Both the position numbers and the translations under genes were made by a program. Shown here one piece after another: positions 1 through 6,888 of a DNA stretch of 14,914 nucleotides. Under the pieces are notes generated by a model. It had not been told where the DNA came from, searched no databases, and saw nothing but the letters and a program-made list of their open reading frames with translations. Each line of letters begins with the position of its first letter. Position 1 is the first letter of the stretch. The stretch is from Akkermansia muciniphila (GTDB lineage Bacteria; Verrucomicrobiota; Verrucomicrobiia; Verrucomicrobiales; V1-33). The stretch covers positions 1 to 14,914 of the forward strand of contig CALQKQ020000031.1 in NCBI GenBank assembly GCA_943331195.2, in the 5' to 3' direction.

Positions 1-2018
1 ACGCGGATGCCGACGTAGGAGACGGGGGAGCTGCGGTTTTGTAGTGACGTTAGGGTTTCGCTGGCATGTTGGCGGGCGGCGAGGGCGGCCTGATGGGTTT
101 GGCGCTGGGCGGGGGTGAGGGCGGCGAGGATGGCGCTGAGGGGGAGGGTTTGGGCGCGGCGCTGGAAGGAGGCGGTGATTTCGGCGGGGCTGAGGGCGCG
201 GTCGTAGAGGGCGGCTTGTTGGATGGTGCCGGTGAGCCAGGCTCGGCCGCCGCCGGTGTGGCGTTTTCCGATTAAGATTTGAGAGGATCCGGCGGGGAAG
301 GTTTGGAGGGGAGAGGCCGGGGTGTAGGGCTGGCCGAGAGGGGCGCCGTTGCGGAAGAGGGCGATGCTGTGGTCGGGGCGGTAGACGGCGGCGAGGTGGA
401 CGAGGGTGGGGGCGGCGTCGGTTTCTGGGGGGGCTTCGAGGTTGCGGGTGCGGGCGAAGCCTTCGCTGCCGGCGGTCCAGTGGCCGGCTTGTTGTTCGCC
501 GAAGACGAGGGCGTCGAAGACGCTGCCGTCTTGGCGTTGCAGGGAGATGGCGGCCCCGCCGCCTTGGGTGAGGTTGGCTAGGGTGAGCCAGGCTTCGAGG
601 GTTTTTTCGCGGATGTCTTGGGGGAGGGGAGGGGACTGGAAATAGGCGCCTTCTTGGGGGAGGAGGAGCTGGCCGGATGCGATGGTGGCGCCGCCGAGGG
701 CTTCGCCGCTAGGGGGGGGTGTTTCGGCGAAATTCCAGGACCAGAGGGGGGTGGGGCCGGGGGCTGGGGTGAGGGTGGGATGGAGGGCGGAGGCGAGTTT
801 GGTGCCTTCGGCTTCGAGGAGGGAAAGTTGGGCGGAGGCGGCGGCGATGTCGCGTTGGAGGGTTTGTTGTTGGGCCTCGCGCTGTTGGGTTTCTTGGGTT
901 GAGGCGATGGAGCGCTCGCCGTGTTTGACGCCTTCGAAGACGGATTTGAGGCGGTAGTAGTCGGTGTGGGGGATGGGGTCGAATTTGTGGGTGTGGCAGC
1001 GGGCGCAGTTGACGGTGAGACCGAGGAAGGATTGGCCGACGACGCCGAGGATGTCTTCTAATTCGTCTTCGCGGGTGATGGCGCGTTGGGTGGCGTTGGC
1101 TTGGGCGTTGCCGGCTTGGTCCCAGGGGCCGCAGACGAGCAGGCTGGTGGCGACGATGCCGTCGCTGGTGATGGGCTCTAAGACATCGCCGGCGATTTGC
1201 TCGCGCATGAATTGATCGTAGGGCTTGTCGTCGTTGAAGCTTTTGATGACGTAGTCGCGGTAGTGCCAGGCGTTGTCGCGGAGTCGGTCGTATTCAAAGC
1301 CTTGGCTTTCGGTGAAGCGGGCCACGTCTAGCCAATGTCGGCCCCAGCGCTCGCCGTAGTGAGGGGAGGCGAGGAGGCGGTCGACCAAGTTGGCGTAGGC
1401 TTGGGGTGAGGGGTCGGCGACGAAGGCGTCGATTTCCTCTGGGGAAGGCGGCAGTCCTAACAGATCGAGAGAGAGGCGGCGAATGAGGGTGGGGCGATCG
1501 GCCTCGGGGGCGAGGTCGAGGCCGTCTTGGTGGAGGCGGGCCTGGACAAGGGCGTCGATGGGGGGAAGGGAGCTGGTGGGGAGGGCGGGGGCCTGGAGGG
1601 GTTGGAGGGACCAGTGGGTGCTGGGGGCGGGGGGGGCGTCTTCTGGCCAGGGGGCGCCTTGGTCGATCCAGTCGCGGAGGAGGGCGATTTGGGTGGGGCT
1701 GAGGGGGTCGCCCTGGGGGGGCATGATTTCGTCAGGATCCAGACTGGAGATGCGCTGGAAGAGGGGGCTGGCGTGGCTTTGGGCGGGGGCGATGACGGGG
1801 CCGTCATCGCCGCCGGAGAAGGCGGCGGCGCGGTGGTCGAGGCGGAGTCCGCCTTTTTGTTTTTCGGGGCCGTGGCACTTGAGGCAGTGGGCGGCGAGGA
1901 GGGGTTGGATGTCGCGGGAGAAGTCGAGGGGAGCCGCCGTGGCGCTGGGGAGGAGGAGGGTGGCGGCGGCGGCGGTGAGGGCGGCGCGGCGGATCCAGGG
2001 AGCGGGAGGGCGGGGCAT
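1..2018 (-). CDS. PSCyt1-DUF1549 cytochrome c-like exported protein with LamG-like insert (partial, C-terminus beyond left edge)
   Basis: The gene runs open through the left edge; 672 codons are visible without a stop. A hydrophobic Sec-type signal covers about residues 11-29 (cleavage near TATA-APLDF). A PSCyt1 domain follows with haem-binding motif CLKCH at 45-49 and a possible Met ligand in DEIMPP (about 96-101). The DUF1549 (PSCyt2) region runs about 155-370, with WLDVARF, YRDYVIKSFN and a second haem-type motif CARCHTHKFDP from residue 338. A LamG/concanavalin-like segment covers roughly 420-620, including an ALYDRALSPAEI end typical of the fold. The expected DUF1553 domain would lie beyond the edge. 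Start choice: AGGAGG at 2030-2035 is only 2 nt from the ATG at 2027 but 11 nt from the in-frame ATG at 2018, so 2018 is preferred; 2027 would add three residues. It is a paralogue of the gene at 3575-6676 and last of the three visible genes. Family assignment is firm; substrate and electron partner are unknown. Confidence 0.9.
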   Translation of the reverse strand, partial: MPRPPAPWIRRAALTAAAATLLLPSATAAPLDFSRDIQPLLAAHCLKCHGPEKQKGGLRLDHRAAAFSGGDDGPVIAPAQSHASPLFQRISSLDPDEIMPPQGDPLSPTQIALLRDWIDQGAPWPEDAPPAPSTHWSLQPLQAPALPTSSLPPIDALVQARLHQDGLDLAPEADRPTLIRRLSLDLLGLPPSPEEIDAFVADPSPQAYANLVDRLLASPHYGERWGRHWLDVARFTESQGFEYDRLRDNAWHYRDYVIKSFNDDKPYDQFMREQIAGDVLEPITSDGIVATSLLVCGPWDQAGNAQANATQRAITREDELEDILGVVGQSFLGLTVNCARCHTHKFDPIPHTDYYRLKSVFEGVKHGERSIASTQETQQREAQQQTLQRDIAAASAQLSLLEAEGTKLASALHPTLTPAPGPTPLWSWNFAETPPPSGEALGGATIASGQLLLPQEGAYFQSPPLPQDIREKTLEAWLTLANLTQGGGAAISLQRQDGSVFDALVFGEQQAGHWTAGSEGFARTRNLEAPPETDAAPTLVHLAAVYRPDHSIALFRNGAPLGQPYTPASPLQTFPAGSSQILIGKRHTGGGRAWLTGTIQQAALYDRALSPAEITASFQRRAQTLPLSAILAALTPAQRQTHQAALAARQHASETLTSLQNRSSPVSYVGIR

Positions 2019-2027
2019 GAGGGCCAT

Positions 2028-2035
2028 AACCTCCT
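2028..2035 (-). promoter_or_regulatory. Strong Shine-Dalgarno sequence of the left-edge cytochrome gene
   Basis: On the minus strand this reads AGGAGGTT directly before ATG (2027). It is the only canonical Shine-Dalgarno sequence seen before any gene in the window. Its 2-nt spacing to the first ATG and 11-nt spacing to the second (2018) favour the second start, although 11 nt is slightly long. Confidence 0.6.
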
Positions 2036-2052
2036 GGGGGGGGGATTCTTTC

Positions 2053-2080
2053 AGGGGCCGCCGGGGGCGGCGGCTCCCCT
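2053..2080 (-). other. Intergenic GC-rich hairpin between the DUF1501 gene and the downstream cytochrome gene
   Basis: Plus-strand arms AGGGGCCGCCG (2053-2063) and CGGCGGCTCCCCT (2068-2080) pair as 6 bp plus 5 bp with a 2-nt bulge around a GGGG loop. It lies 8 nt past the DUF1501 stop codon and upstream of the next start. On the minus-strand transcript it is followed by GAAAGAATCC, not a run of U, so it is unlikely to be a strong intrinsic terminator. It could stabilise or partly attenuate the transcript. The structure is seen directly; its function is inferred. Confidence 0.5.
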
Positions 2081-2087
2081 GGGGTGG

Positions 2088-3554
2088 TTAGGCGAGGATG
2101 CCTTGGACGACTTTGCAGGGTTCGACGCCGGTGAGGCGTTGGTCGAGGCCTTGGTACTTAAAGGAGAGGCGTTCGTGATTGATGCCGAGTTGGTGGAGGA
2201 GGGTGGCGTGGAAGTCGTGGACGTGGACGGGATCTTTGACGATGTTGTAACCCATTTCGTCGGTTTCGCCGTAGGTGATGCCTTTTTTGATGCCGCCGCC
2301 GGCGGCCCAGAGGCTGAAGCAGCGGGGGTGGTGATCGCGGCCGTAGTCGGTTTCGGGGAGGTTGCCTTGGGAGTAGACGGTGCGGCCGAATTCGCCGCCG
2401 AAGACGACGAGGGTATCGTCGAGCATGCCGCGTTGTTTGAGGTCTTGGATGAGGGCGTAGCAGCCTTGGTCGACGTCCTTGCACTGGGAGGCGATGTCGC
2501 GGGGGAGGGAGCCGTGTTGGTCCCAGCCGCGGTGGAAGATTTGGACGAAGCGGACGCCGCGTTCGACGAGGCGGCGGGCCATGAGGGCGCTGTTAGCGAA
2601 GGTGCCGCGGTCTTTGGCATCGGCGCCGTAGAGTTCGAAGGTTTTTTCGGTTTCGCCGGTGAGGTCGGTGAGGTCGGGGACGCTGGCCTGCATGCGGAAG
2701 GCCATTTCGTATTGTTGGGTACGGGTTTGGATTTCGGGGTCGCCGACTTGATCGTAGGCGGCTTGGTTGAGGGCGCCGAGGCCATCGAGCATGTGGCGGC
2801 GGAGTTCGCGGGAGATGCCGGGGGCGTCTTTGAGGAAGAGGACGGGGTCGCCTTTGGCGCGGAGGGAGACGCCGGCGTGTTTGCCGGGGAGGAAGCCGGA
2901 GCCCCAGAGGCGGGCGGAGATGGCTTGGACGTTGGAGTTAGGATTGGAATGGGTGGCGTGGAGGACGACGAAGGTGGGGAGGTCTTGGTTCATCGAGCCG
3001 AGGCCCCAGGAGAGCCAAGAACCGATGGAGGGCTTGCCGCTGATCATGCTGCCGGTGTACATCAACTGGTTAGCGGGCTCATGGTTGATGGCATCCGTTT
3101 TCATGGAGCGGATGAGGCAGAGGTCGTCGGCGACTTTGGCGGTCCAGGGGAGGGTCTCGCTGAACCAGGTGCCGGACTGGCCGTGCTGGGAGAACTTGAA
3201 GATGGAGGGGGCGACGGGAAAGGCGCCTTGGCCGGCGGTCATGCCGGTGAGGCGTTCGCCTTGGGCGGCGAGGAAGTCCTTGAGGTCTTTGCGGAAGGCG
3301 GCCGTGAGGTTAGGTTTGTAGTCGAAGAGGTCGAGTGGGGAGGGGGCGCCGATGAGGGAGATGTAGATGGCGCGTTTGGCTTTGGGGGGGAAGTGGGTGC
3401 CGGGGGGGAGGTCTTCGGCGGGGGATTGGCCTTGGCCGAGGAGGGAGGCGAGGGCGGCGGCGCCGAGGCCCATGGCGTTGCGGCGGAAGAACTGGCGGCG
3501 ATTGACCGCGCCATTCCAGGTTTGCAGGAGGGGGAGGGAAGCTGGGGAAAACAT
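2088..3554 (-). CDS. DUF1501 family protein with Tat signal (alkaline phosphatase/sulfatase-like fold)
   Basis: 488 residues, full length for DUF1501. The N-terminus has a twin-arginine signal, NRRQFFRRNAMGLG (18-31), then a hydrophobic Ala/Leu stretch to about residue 41, so export in a folded state is predicted. Family landmarks are LIGAPSPLDLFDYKPN (67-82), GWDQHG (343-348), GGEFGRT (386-392), GRDHHP (405-410), GGGIKKG (419-425) and HDFHATLLHQLGI (446-458). DUF1501 is distantly related to the alkaline phosphatase/sulfatase superfamily. The Asp/His-rich GWDQHG and GRDHHP motifs suggest metal ligands, but no DUF1501 reaction is firmly established. The ATG at 3554 is used because it places the Tat motif normally; the leader before it is C/T-rich with no Shine-Dalgarno. 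The gene sits 20 bp after the upstream cytochrome gene, so translational coupling is plausible. Pairing of DUF1501 with DUF1549/DUF1553 proteins is a well-known PVC arrangement. Confidence 0.95.
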   Translation of the reverse strand: MFSPASLPLLQTWNGAVNRRQFFRRNAMGLGAAALASLLGQGQSPAEDLPPGTHFPPKAKRAIYISLIGAPSPLDLFDYKPNLTAAFRKDLKDFLAAQGERLTGMTAGQGAFPVAPSIFKFSQHGQSGTWFSETLPWTAKVADDLCLIRSMKTDAINHEPANQLMYTGSMISGKPSIGSWLSWGLGSMNQDLPTFVVLHATHSNPNSNVQAISARLWGSGFLPGKHAGVSLRAKGDPVLFLKDAPGISRELRRHMLDGLGALNQAAYDQVGDPEIQTRTQQYEMAFRMQASVPDLTDLTGETEKTFELYGADAKDRGTFANSALMARRLVERGVRFVQIFHRGWDQHGSLPRDIASQCKDVDQGCYALIQDLKQRGMLDDTLVVFGGEFGRTVYSQGNLPETDYGRDHHPRCFSLWAAGGGIKKGITYGETDEMGYNIVKDPVHVHDFHATLLHQLGINHERLSFKYQGLDQRLTGVEPCKVVQGILA

Positions 3555-3574
3555 GTGGTGGGGAATGAAGGGGG

Positions 3575-6500
3575 TTATTTGGAAAGGGCTTCGTCGGTGT
3601 TGAGGACTTGGCTAGCGACGATGGTCCAGGCGGCTAGGGCGATGGGATCGAGGGCGGCATCAGGTTTGGTAGCGCCGACGGCGAGGAGGGCTTGGGCGGC
3701 GGCGGGGTCGGCTTGGTAGAAGGCGAGGGCGCTGGCTTGGGTGCGCTGGGAGATGGCGCGTTCGGCGGTGGAGAAGGAGCGGGAGAGGAGGCGCAGGGTG
3801 ATGAAGTCGAGGCGGGCGTTTTGGTCAGGAGAGGAGGCGAGGGCGAGGGAAGCGAGTTGGCGCGCGGCCTCGACGAATTGGGGGTCGTTCATGGTGACGA
3901 AGGCCTGGAGGGGGGTGTTGGTGCGTTCCCGGCGGGTGCAGAAGGTCTCGCGGCTGGGGGCGTTGAGAATGTCCATGCTGGCGGGGGGGGCGGTGCGTTT
4001 CCAAAGGGTATACATGGAGCGGCGGTAGAGGCTCTCGCCTTGGTCTTGCTGGTAGCTGCGGGTGTTGGACTCTTTCATGGCGACGGCTTCCCAGACGCCT
4101 TCGGGTTGGTAGGGGCGCACGGGGGGGCCGCCGAGCTTCGAGACGAGGAGGCCGGAGGCGGCGAGGGCGCCGTCGCGGATTTGTTCGGCGTCGAGGCGAT
4201 AGCGGGGGCCGCGGGAGTTGAGGCGGTTGAGGGGGTCTTTTTCTAACTTTTCATGGTCGACGGCGGCGGACTGGCGGTAGGTTTGGGAGAGGATGATGCG
4301 CTTGACCATGGCGCGGTAGTTCCAACCGCTTTCCATGAAGGCGACGGCTTGCCAGTCGAGGAGGTCTTGATTGACGGGGCGGGCGCCGCTGATGCCGAGG
4401 TCTTCGGTGGTTTCGACGATGCCGGTGCCGAAGAGGAAGCCCCAGACGCGGTTGACGGTGACGCGGGCGGTGAGGGGGTTTTCCGGGGAGACGAGCCATT
4501 GGGCGAGGCCGAGGCGGTTGCGCGGGGCGGCCGGGGCCATGGGGGGGAGGGAGGCGGGGGTGGCGGGGCCGACGCGGTCGGTTTTTTTGCGATAGTCGCC
4601 GCGGGAGAGGACGAAGGCGAAGGGTTCGGCGGCGTTTTCCTGCATGACGAGGGTTTTGACGCTGCGTTGTTGGATGGTGCGCTCTTCTTGTTCGAGGGTG
4701 GCGATTTGGCTGCGGAGGGCGAGGCCGGCGTGGTCGGAGATGGCGGCCCAGCGTTCGAAGATGGTTTGTTTTTGGGGTTCGGTGCGGGCGGCTTCGGGGG
4801 TGGCGAGGAATTGTTTGAGGGGGAGCTGGAGGGCGAGGCGGGCCACTTGGTTTTGGCTGAGGGCCTGGTTGTAGAGGCGGACGTCTTGGACGGCGACTTT
4901 GGTGCTGAGGGGGCTATCCAATTGATCGGGGCCGTCGCTGCGGGCACCGAGGCGCAGGGGGGCGTCGATGGAGATGTCCGGCCCGAGGGCGTTATAGTCG
5001 ACGGTTACTTCTTGGACGACGCCGTCGACGTAGAGGGTGATGGCGGCGGGGCCGGTTTTGGATCCGTCGAAGACGGCCATGATGTGGTGCCAGGCGCCGG
5101 GGGCGGGGGCGGTGCGGGCGGTGACTTTGAGGGCGTGATCGGGCCACTGGTCGACGATGTGGACGGCGGGGCGGCCTTCGGAGAGGAAGAGGTCCCAGCC
5201 GCGGTAGGCGCGGGCGCGGTCCATGCGGGAGAGGAGGGCACCGGAAGCGGGGCCTTCGCTTTTCATGAGGAGGCCGAAGGTGGCTTGGCCTTGGCGGGTC
5301 AAGGTGGGAGCGGGGCCGCTCAGGGCTTGGCCCTGGGCTAGGGGGGCGGAGTCGGCTTCGTTGAGGGGCAAGTGGAAGGCGAGGGCCTCGGGGGCGGGAT
5401 CTTCGGCAGGATTGGAGGCCTGGGAGGTCAACCAAGTGGCGAATTCGGCTTGGGCTTGGTTGCGGCGTGCTTCGAGGGCTTGGCGGCGGGAGGTGAGTTC
5501 GCCGGGGAGGGTTTGGAGGCGCGCTTGGTCGGCATCGCTGGGGAGGCTGAGGACGGGGGCGTGCTCGGCGTTGTTGCCGTCGAGCGAGGACATGGGAGAA
5601 TTTCTGAAGAAGGAAGTGAGGGAGTAGAAATCCTTGGTGGAGATGGGGTCAAATTTGTGGTCGTGGCAGGTGGCGCAGCCGACGGTGAGGCCTAACCAGA
5701 CGGCGCCCATGGTATCGGCGCGGTCTTTGGCGTAGATGGCGTCGTATTCTTCGCCGATGGCACCGCCTTCGCCGGTGGTGGGCATGCAGCGGTTGTAGCC
5801 GGTGGCGACTTTTTGGGCGTTGGTGGCCTGAGGGAGGAGGTCGCCGGCCATTTGCTCGATGGTGAACTGGTCGAAGGGTTGGTTGGCCTTGAAGGCTTGG
5901 ATGACCCAATCGCGGTAGGGCCAGATGGAGCGGAAGTTGTCGATGTGAATGCCGTGGGTGTCGCCGTAGCGGACGGCGTCGAGCCACTGGCGGGCGAATT
6001 GTTCGGCGGAGGCGTCGGTGGCGAGGAGGCGGTCGGCGGCGCGTTCCCAGGCTTCGGGGGAGGTGTCGGCGAGGAAGGCGGCGAGGTCGGCGGGCTGGGG
6101 GGGGAGGCCGGTGAGGTCAAAGCAGAGGCGGCGGTAGGCGCGGGCGGGATCCTCTGGCGGATTCATTTTCAAATTAGATTCCGCTAGTTTGGCGGAGACG
6201 AAGTGGTCGATCTCGGTAAGGCCGGGGCCGGCGGCGGCGGGGAGGGTCGGCTTGACGGGGGGGAGGTAGGACCAGTGTTTTTCGTAGGTGCCGCCTTGGG
6301 CGATCCAGCGCTCGAGCAAGGCCATTTGTTCGGGGGCGAGTTGCTTGAGGGAATCGGGCGGGGGCATGACTTCGTCCGGGTCCTTGCTGTGGATGCGCTG
6401 GATCAGGGCGGATTTGGCGGGGTCGCCTTTGACGATGGCGGGGGGGGCGTCGCCGCGAGGCGCGAGGGCGAAGGATTCGCCGTCGAGGCGGAGGGGGTCG

Positions 6501-6676
6501 CTTTTGGGTTTGCGGGTGGCGGAGTCGGGGCCGTGGCAATGATAGCAATATTCCGAGAGGATGGGTTGGATTTGCTTATTGAAGGAAATGGGAGCTTCGG
6601 CTTGGGCGGCGGGGGCAAGGAGCAGGCTGCCGAGGGGCAGGAGGCAAAGCGTCAGAAGGGGGCGTGCAGAAGTCAT
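3575..6676 (-). CDS. PSCyt1-DUF1549-LamG-DUF1553 exported cytochrome c-like protein (complete)
   Basis: 1033 residues. A Sec signal peptide covers residues 1-26 (cleavage near AQA-EAPISF). PSCyt1 follows with haem motif CYHCH (44-48) and possible Met ligand M104 in DEVMPPP. DUF1549 covers about 155-360: YRRLCFDLTGLPPQP (181-195), WLDAVRYGDTHG (231-242), PYRDWVIQAFKANQPFDQF (253-271) and a second CXXCH, CATCHDHKFDP (334-344). A LamG/concanavalin-like insert runs about 430-612 (ALAFHLPL to VQDVRLYNQALSQNQVARL). A coiled-coil-prone stretch (about 650-675) leads into DUF1553 (about 715-990), with NRLGLAQWLVSPENPLTARV and TRRERTNTPLQAFVTMNDP. The two CXXCH motifs imply covalent c-type haem attached in the periplasm. 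The family is usually described as a cytochrome-like envelope protein of unknown substrate; the LamG insert suggests carbohydrate contact but does not prove it. The ATG at 6676 has no Shine-Dalgarno before it. This is the first gene of the three-gene minus-strand unit. Confidence 0.95.
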   Translation of the reverse strand: MTSARPLLTLCLLPLGSLLLAPAAQAEAPISFNKQIQPILSEYCYHCHGPDSATRKPKSDPLRLDGESFALAPRGDAPPAIVKGDPAKSALIQRIHSKDPDEVMPPPDSLKQLAPEQMALLERWIAQGGTYEKHWSYLPPVKPTLPAAAGPGLTEIDHFVSAKLAESNLKMNPPEDPARAYRRLCFDLTGLPPQPADLAAFLADTSPEAWERAADRLLATDASAEQFARQWLDAVRYGDTHGIHIDNFRSIWPYRDWVIQAFKANQPFDQFTIEQMAGDLLPQATNAQKVATGYNRCMPTTGEGGAIGEEYDAIYAKDRADTMGAVWLGLTVGCATCHDHKFDPISTKDFYSLTSFFRNSPMSSLDGNNAEHAPVLSLPSDADQARLQTLPGELTSRRQALEARRNQAQAEFATWLTSQASNPAEDPAPEALAFHLPLNEADSAPLAQGQALSGPAPTLTRQGQATFGLLMKSEGPASGALLSRMDRARAYRGWDLFLSEGRPAVHIVDQWPDHALKVTARTAPAPGAWHHIMAVFDGSKTGPAAITLYVDGVVQEVTVDYNALGPDISIDAPLRLGARSDGPDQLDSPLSTKVAVQDVRLYNQALSQNQVARLALQLPLKQFLATPEAARTEPQKQTIFERWAAISDHAGLALRSQIATLEQEERTIQQRSVKTLVMQENAAEPFAFVLSRGDYRKKTDRVGPATPASLPPMAPAAPRNRLGLAQWLVSPENPLTARVTVNRVWGFLFGTGIVETTEDLGISGARPVNQDLLDWQAVAFMESGWNYRAMVKRIILSQTYRQSAAVDHEKLEKDPLNRLNSRGPRYRLDAEQIRDGALAASGLLVSKLGGPPVRPYQPEGVWEAVAMKESNTRSYQQDQGESLYRRSMYTLWKRTAPPASMDILNAPSRETFCTRRERTNTPLQAFVTMNDPQFVEAARQLASLALASSPDQNARLDFITLRLLSRSFSTAERAISQRTQASALAFYQADPAAAQALLAVGATKPDAALDPIALAAWTIVASQVLNTDEALSK

Positions 6677-6727
6677 ACTTTCATCAACGCAGCTTAGGGC
6701 TGAACTTTCAAGATGAGATGAATCAAT

Positions 6728-6756
6728 TTTATACTTGACAGATTCAGAGGGTTAAA
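6728..6756 (-). promoter_or_regulatory. Candidate sigma70-type promoter for the cytochrome/DUF1501 unit
   Basis: On the minus strand, TATAAA (6728-6733, 5 of 6 to the -10 consensus) lies 17 bp downstream of TTTAAC (6751-6756, 3 of 6 to the -35 consensus). It sits in a short AT-rich island (about 6700-6770) within very GC-rich sequence. It would give a leader of roughly 45 nt before the ATG at 6676. Verrucomicrobial promoter consensus is assumed to resemble the general sigma70 form. Confidence 0.45.
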
Positions 6757-6801
6757 AATGAGCTCCGCTAGATTCCTGCTAGGGCGGCGCGGGGGGCAAC
6801 G

Positions 6802-6863
6802 AAAAAGGGGCGGCCACCGCAGCGGGGCCGGGGGAAACCGGCGAGTGCTGGGATGACCGCCCC
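6802..6863 (-). terminator. Likely Rho-independent terminator of the Gfo/Idh/MocA gene
   Basis: The minus-strand transcript carries GGGGCGG (6857-6863) and CCGCCCC (6807-6813), a 7-bp GC stem immediately followed by UUUUU (6806-6802). Between the arms lies a second small stem, GCCGG/CCGGC, near 6828-6843. It begins 25 nt past the stop codon of the gene ending at 6889 and lies upstream of the promoter candidate for the cytochrome unit, so it would separate the two transcription units. The long distance between the outer arms lowers certainty. Confidence 0.55.
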
Positions 6864-6888
6864 GAGGGGAGTCGGCGAGGGGATGGGA

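Noticed and set aside
1527..3719. A 730-codon open frame on the plus strand, Gly/Glu/Ala/Val-rich.
   Set aside because: It lies antisense across the N-terminal part of one well-supported gene and all of the DUF1501 gene. Its composition is what G-rich antisense DNA yields, with no domain or signal visible. It is a by-product of strong skew and few stop codons.
4253..5341. A 362-codon plus-strand open frame inside the complete cytochrome-like gene.
   Set aside because: The minus-strand protein here is a clear DUF1549-LamG-DUF1553 sequence. The plus-strand translation is low-complexity Gly/Glu/Ala with no recognisable motif.
6735..6740. TTGACA on the plus strand, a perfect -35 hexamer.
   Set aside because: No -10 element lies 16-18 bp downstream (the position reads ATGAGC) and no plus-strand gene follows, so it is probably coincidental.
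6677..6888. A possible small RNA gene or riboswitch in the 212-bp gap.
   Set aside because: The gap is explained by a terminator-like hairpin and a promoter candidate. No known riboswitch core or conserved RNA motif was recognised.
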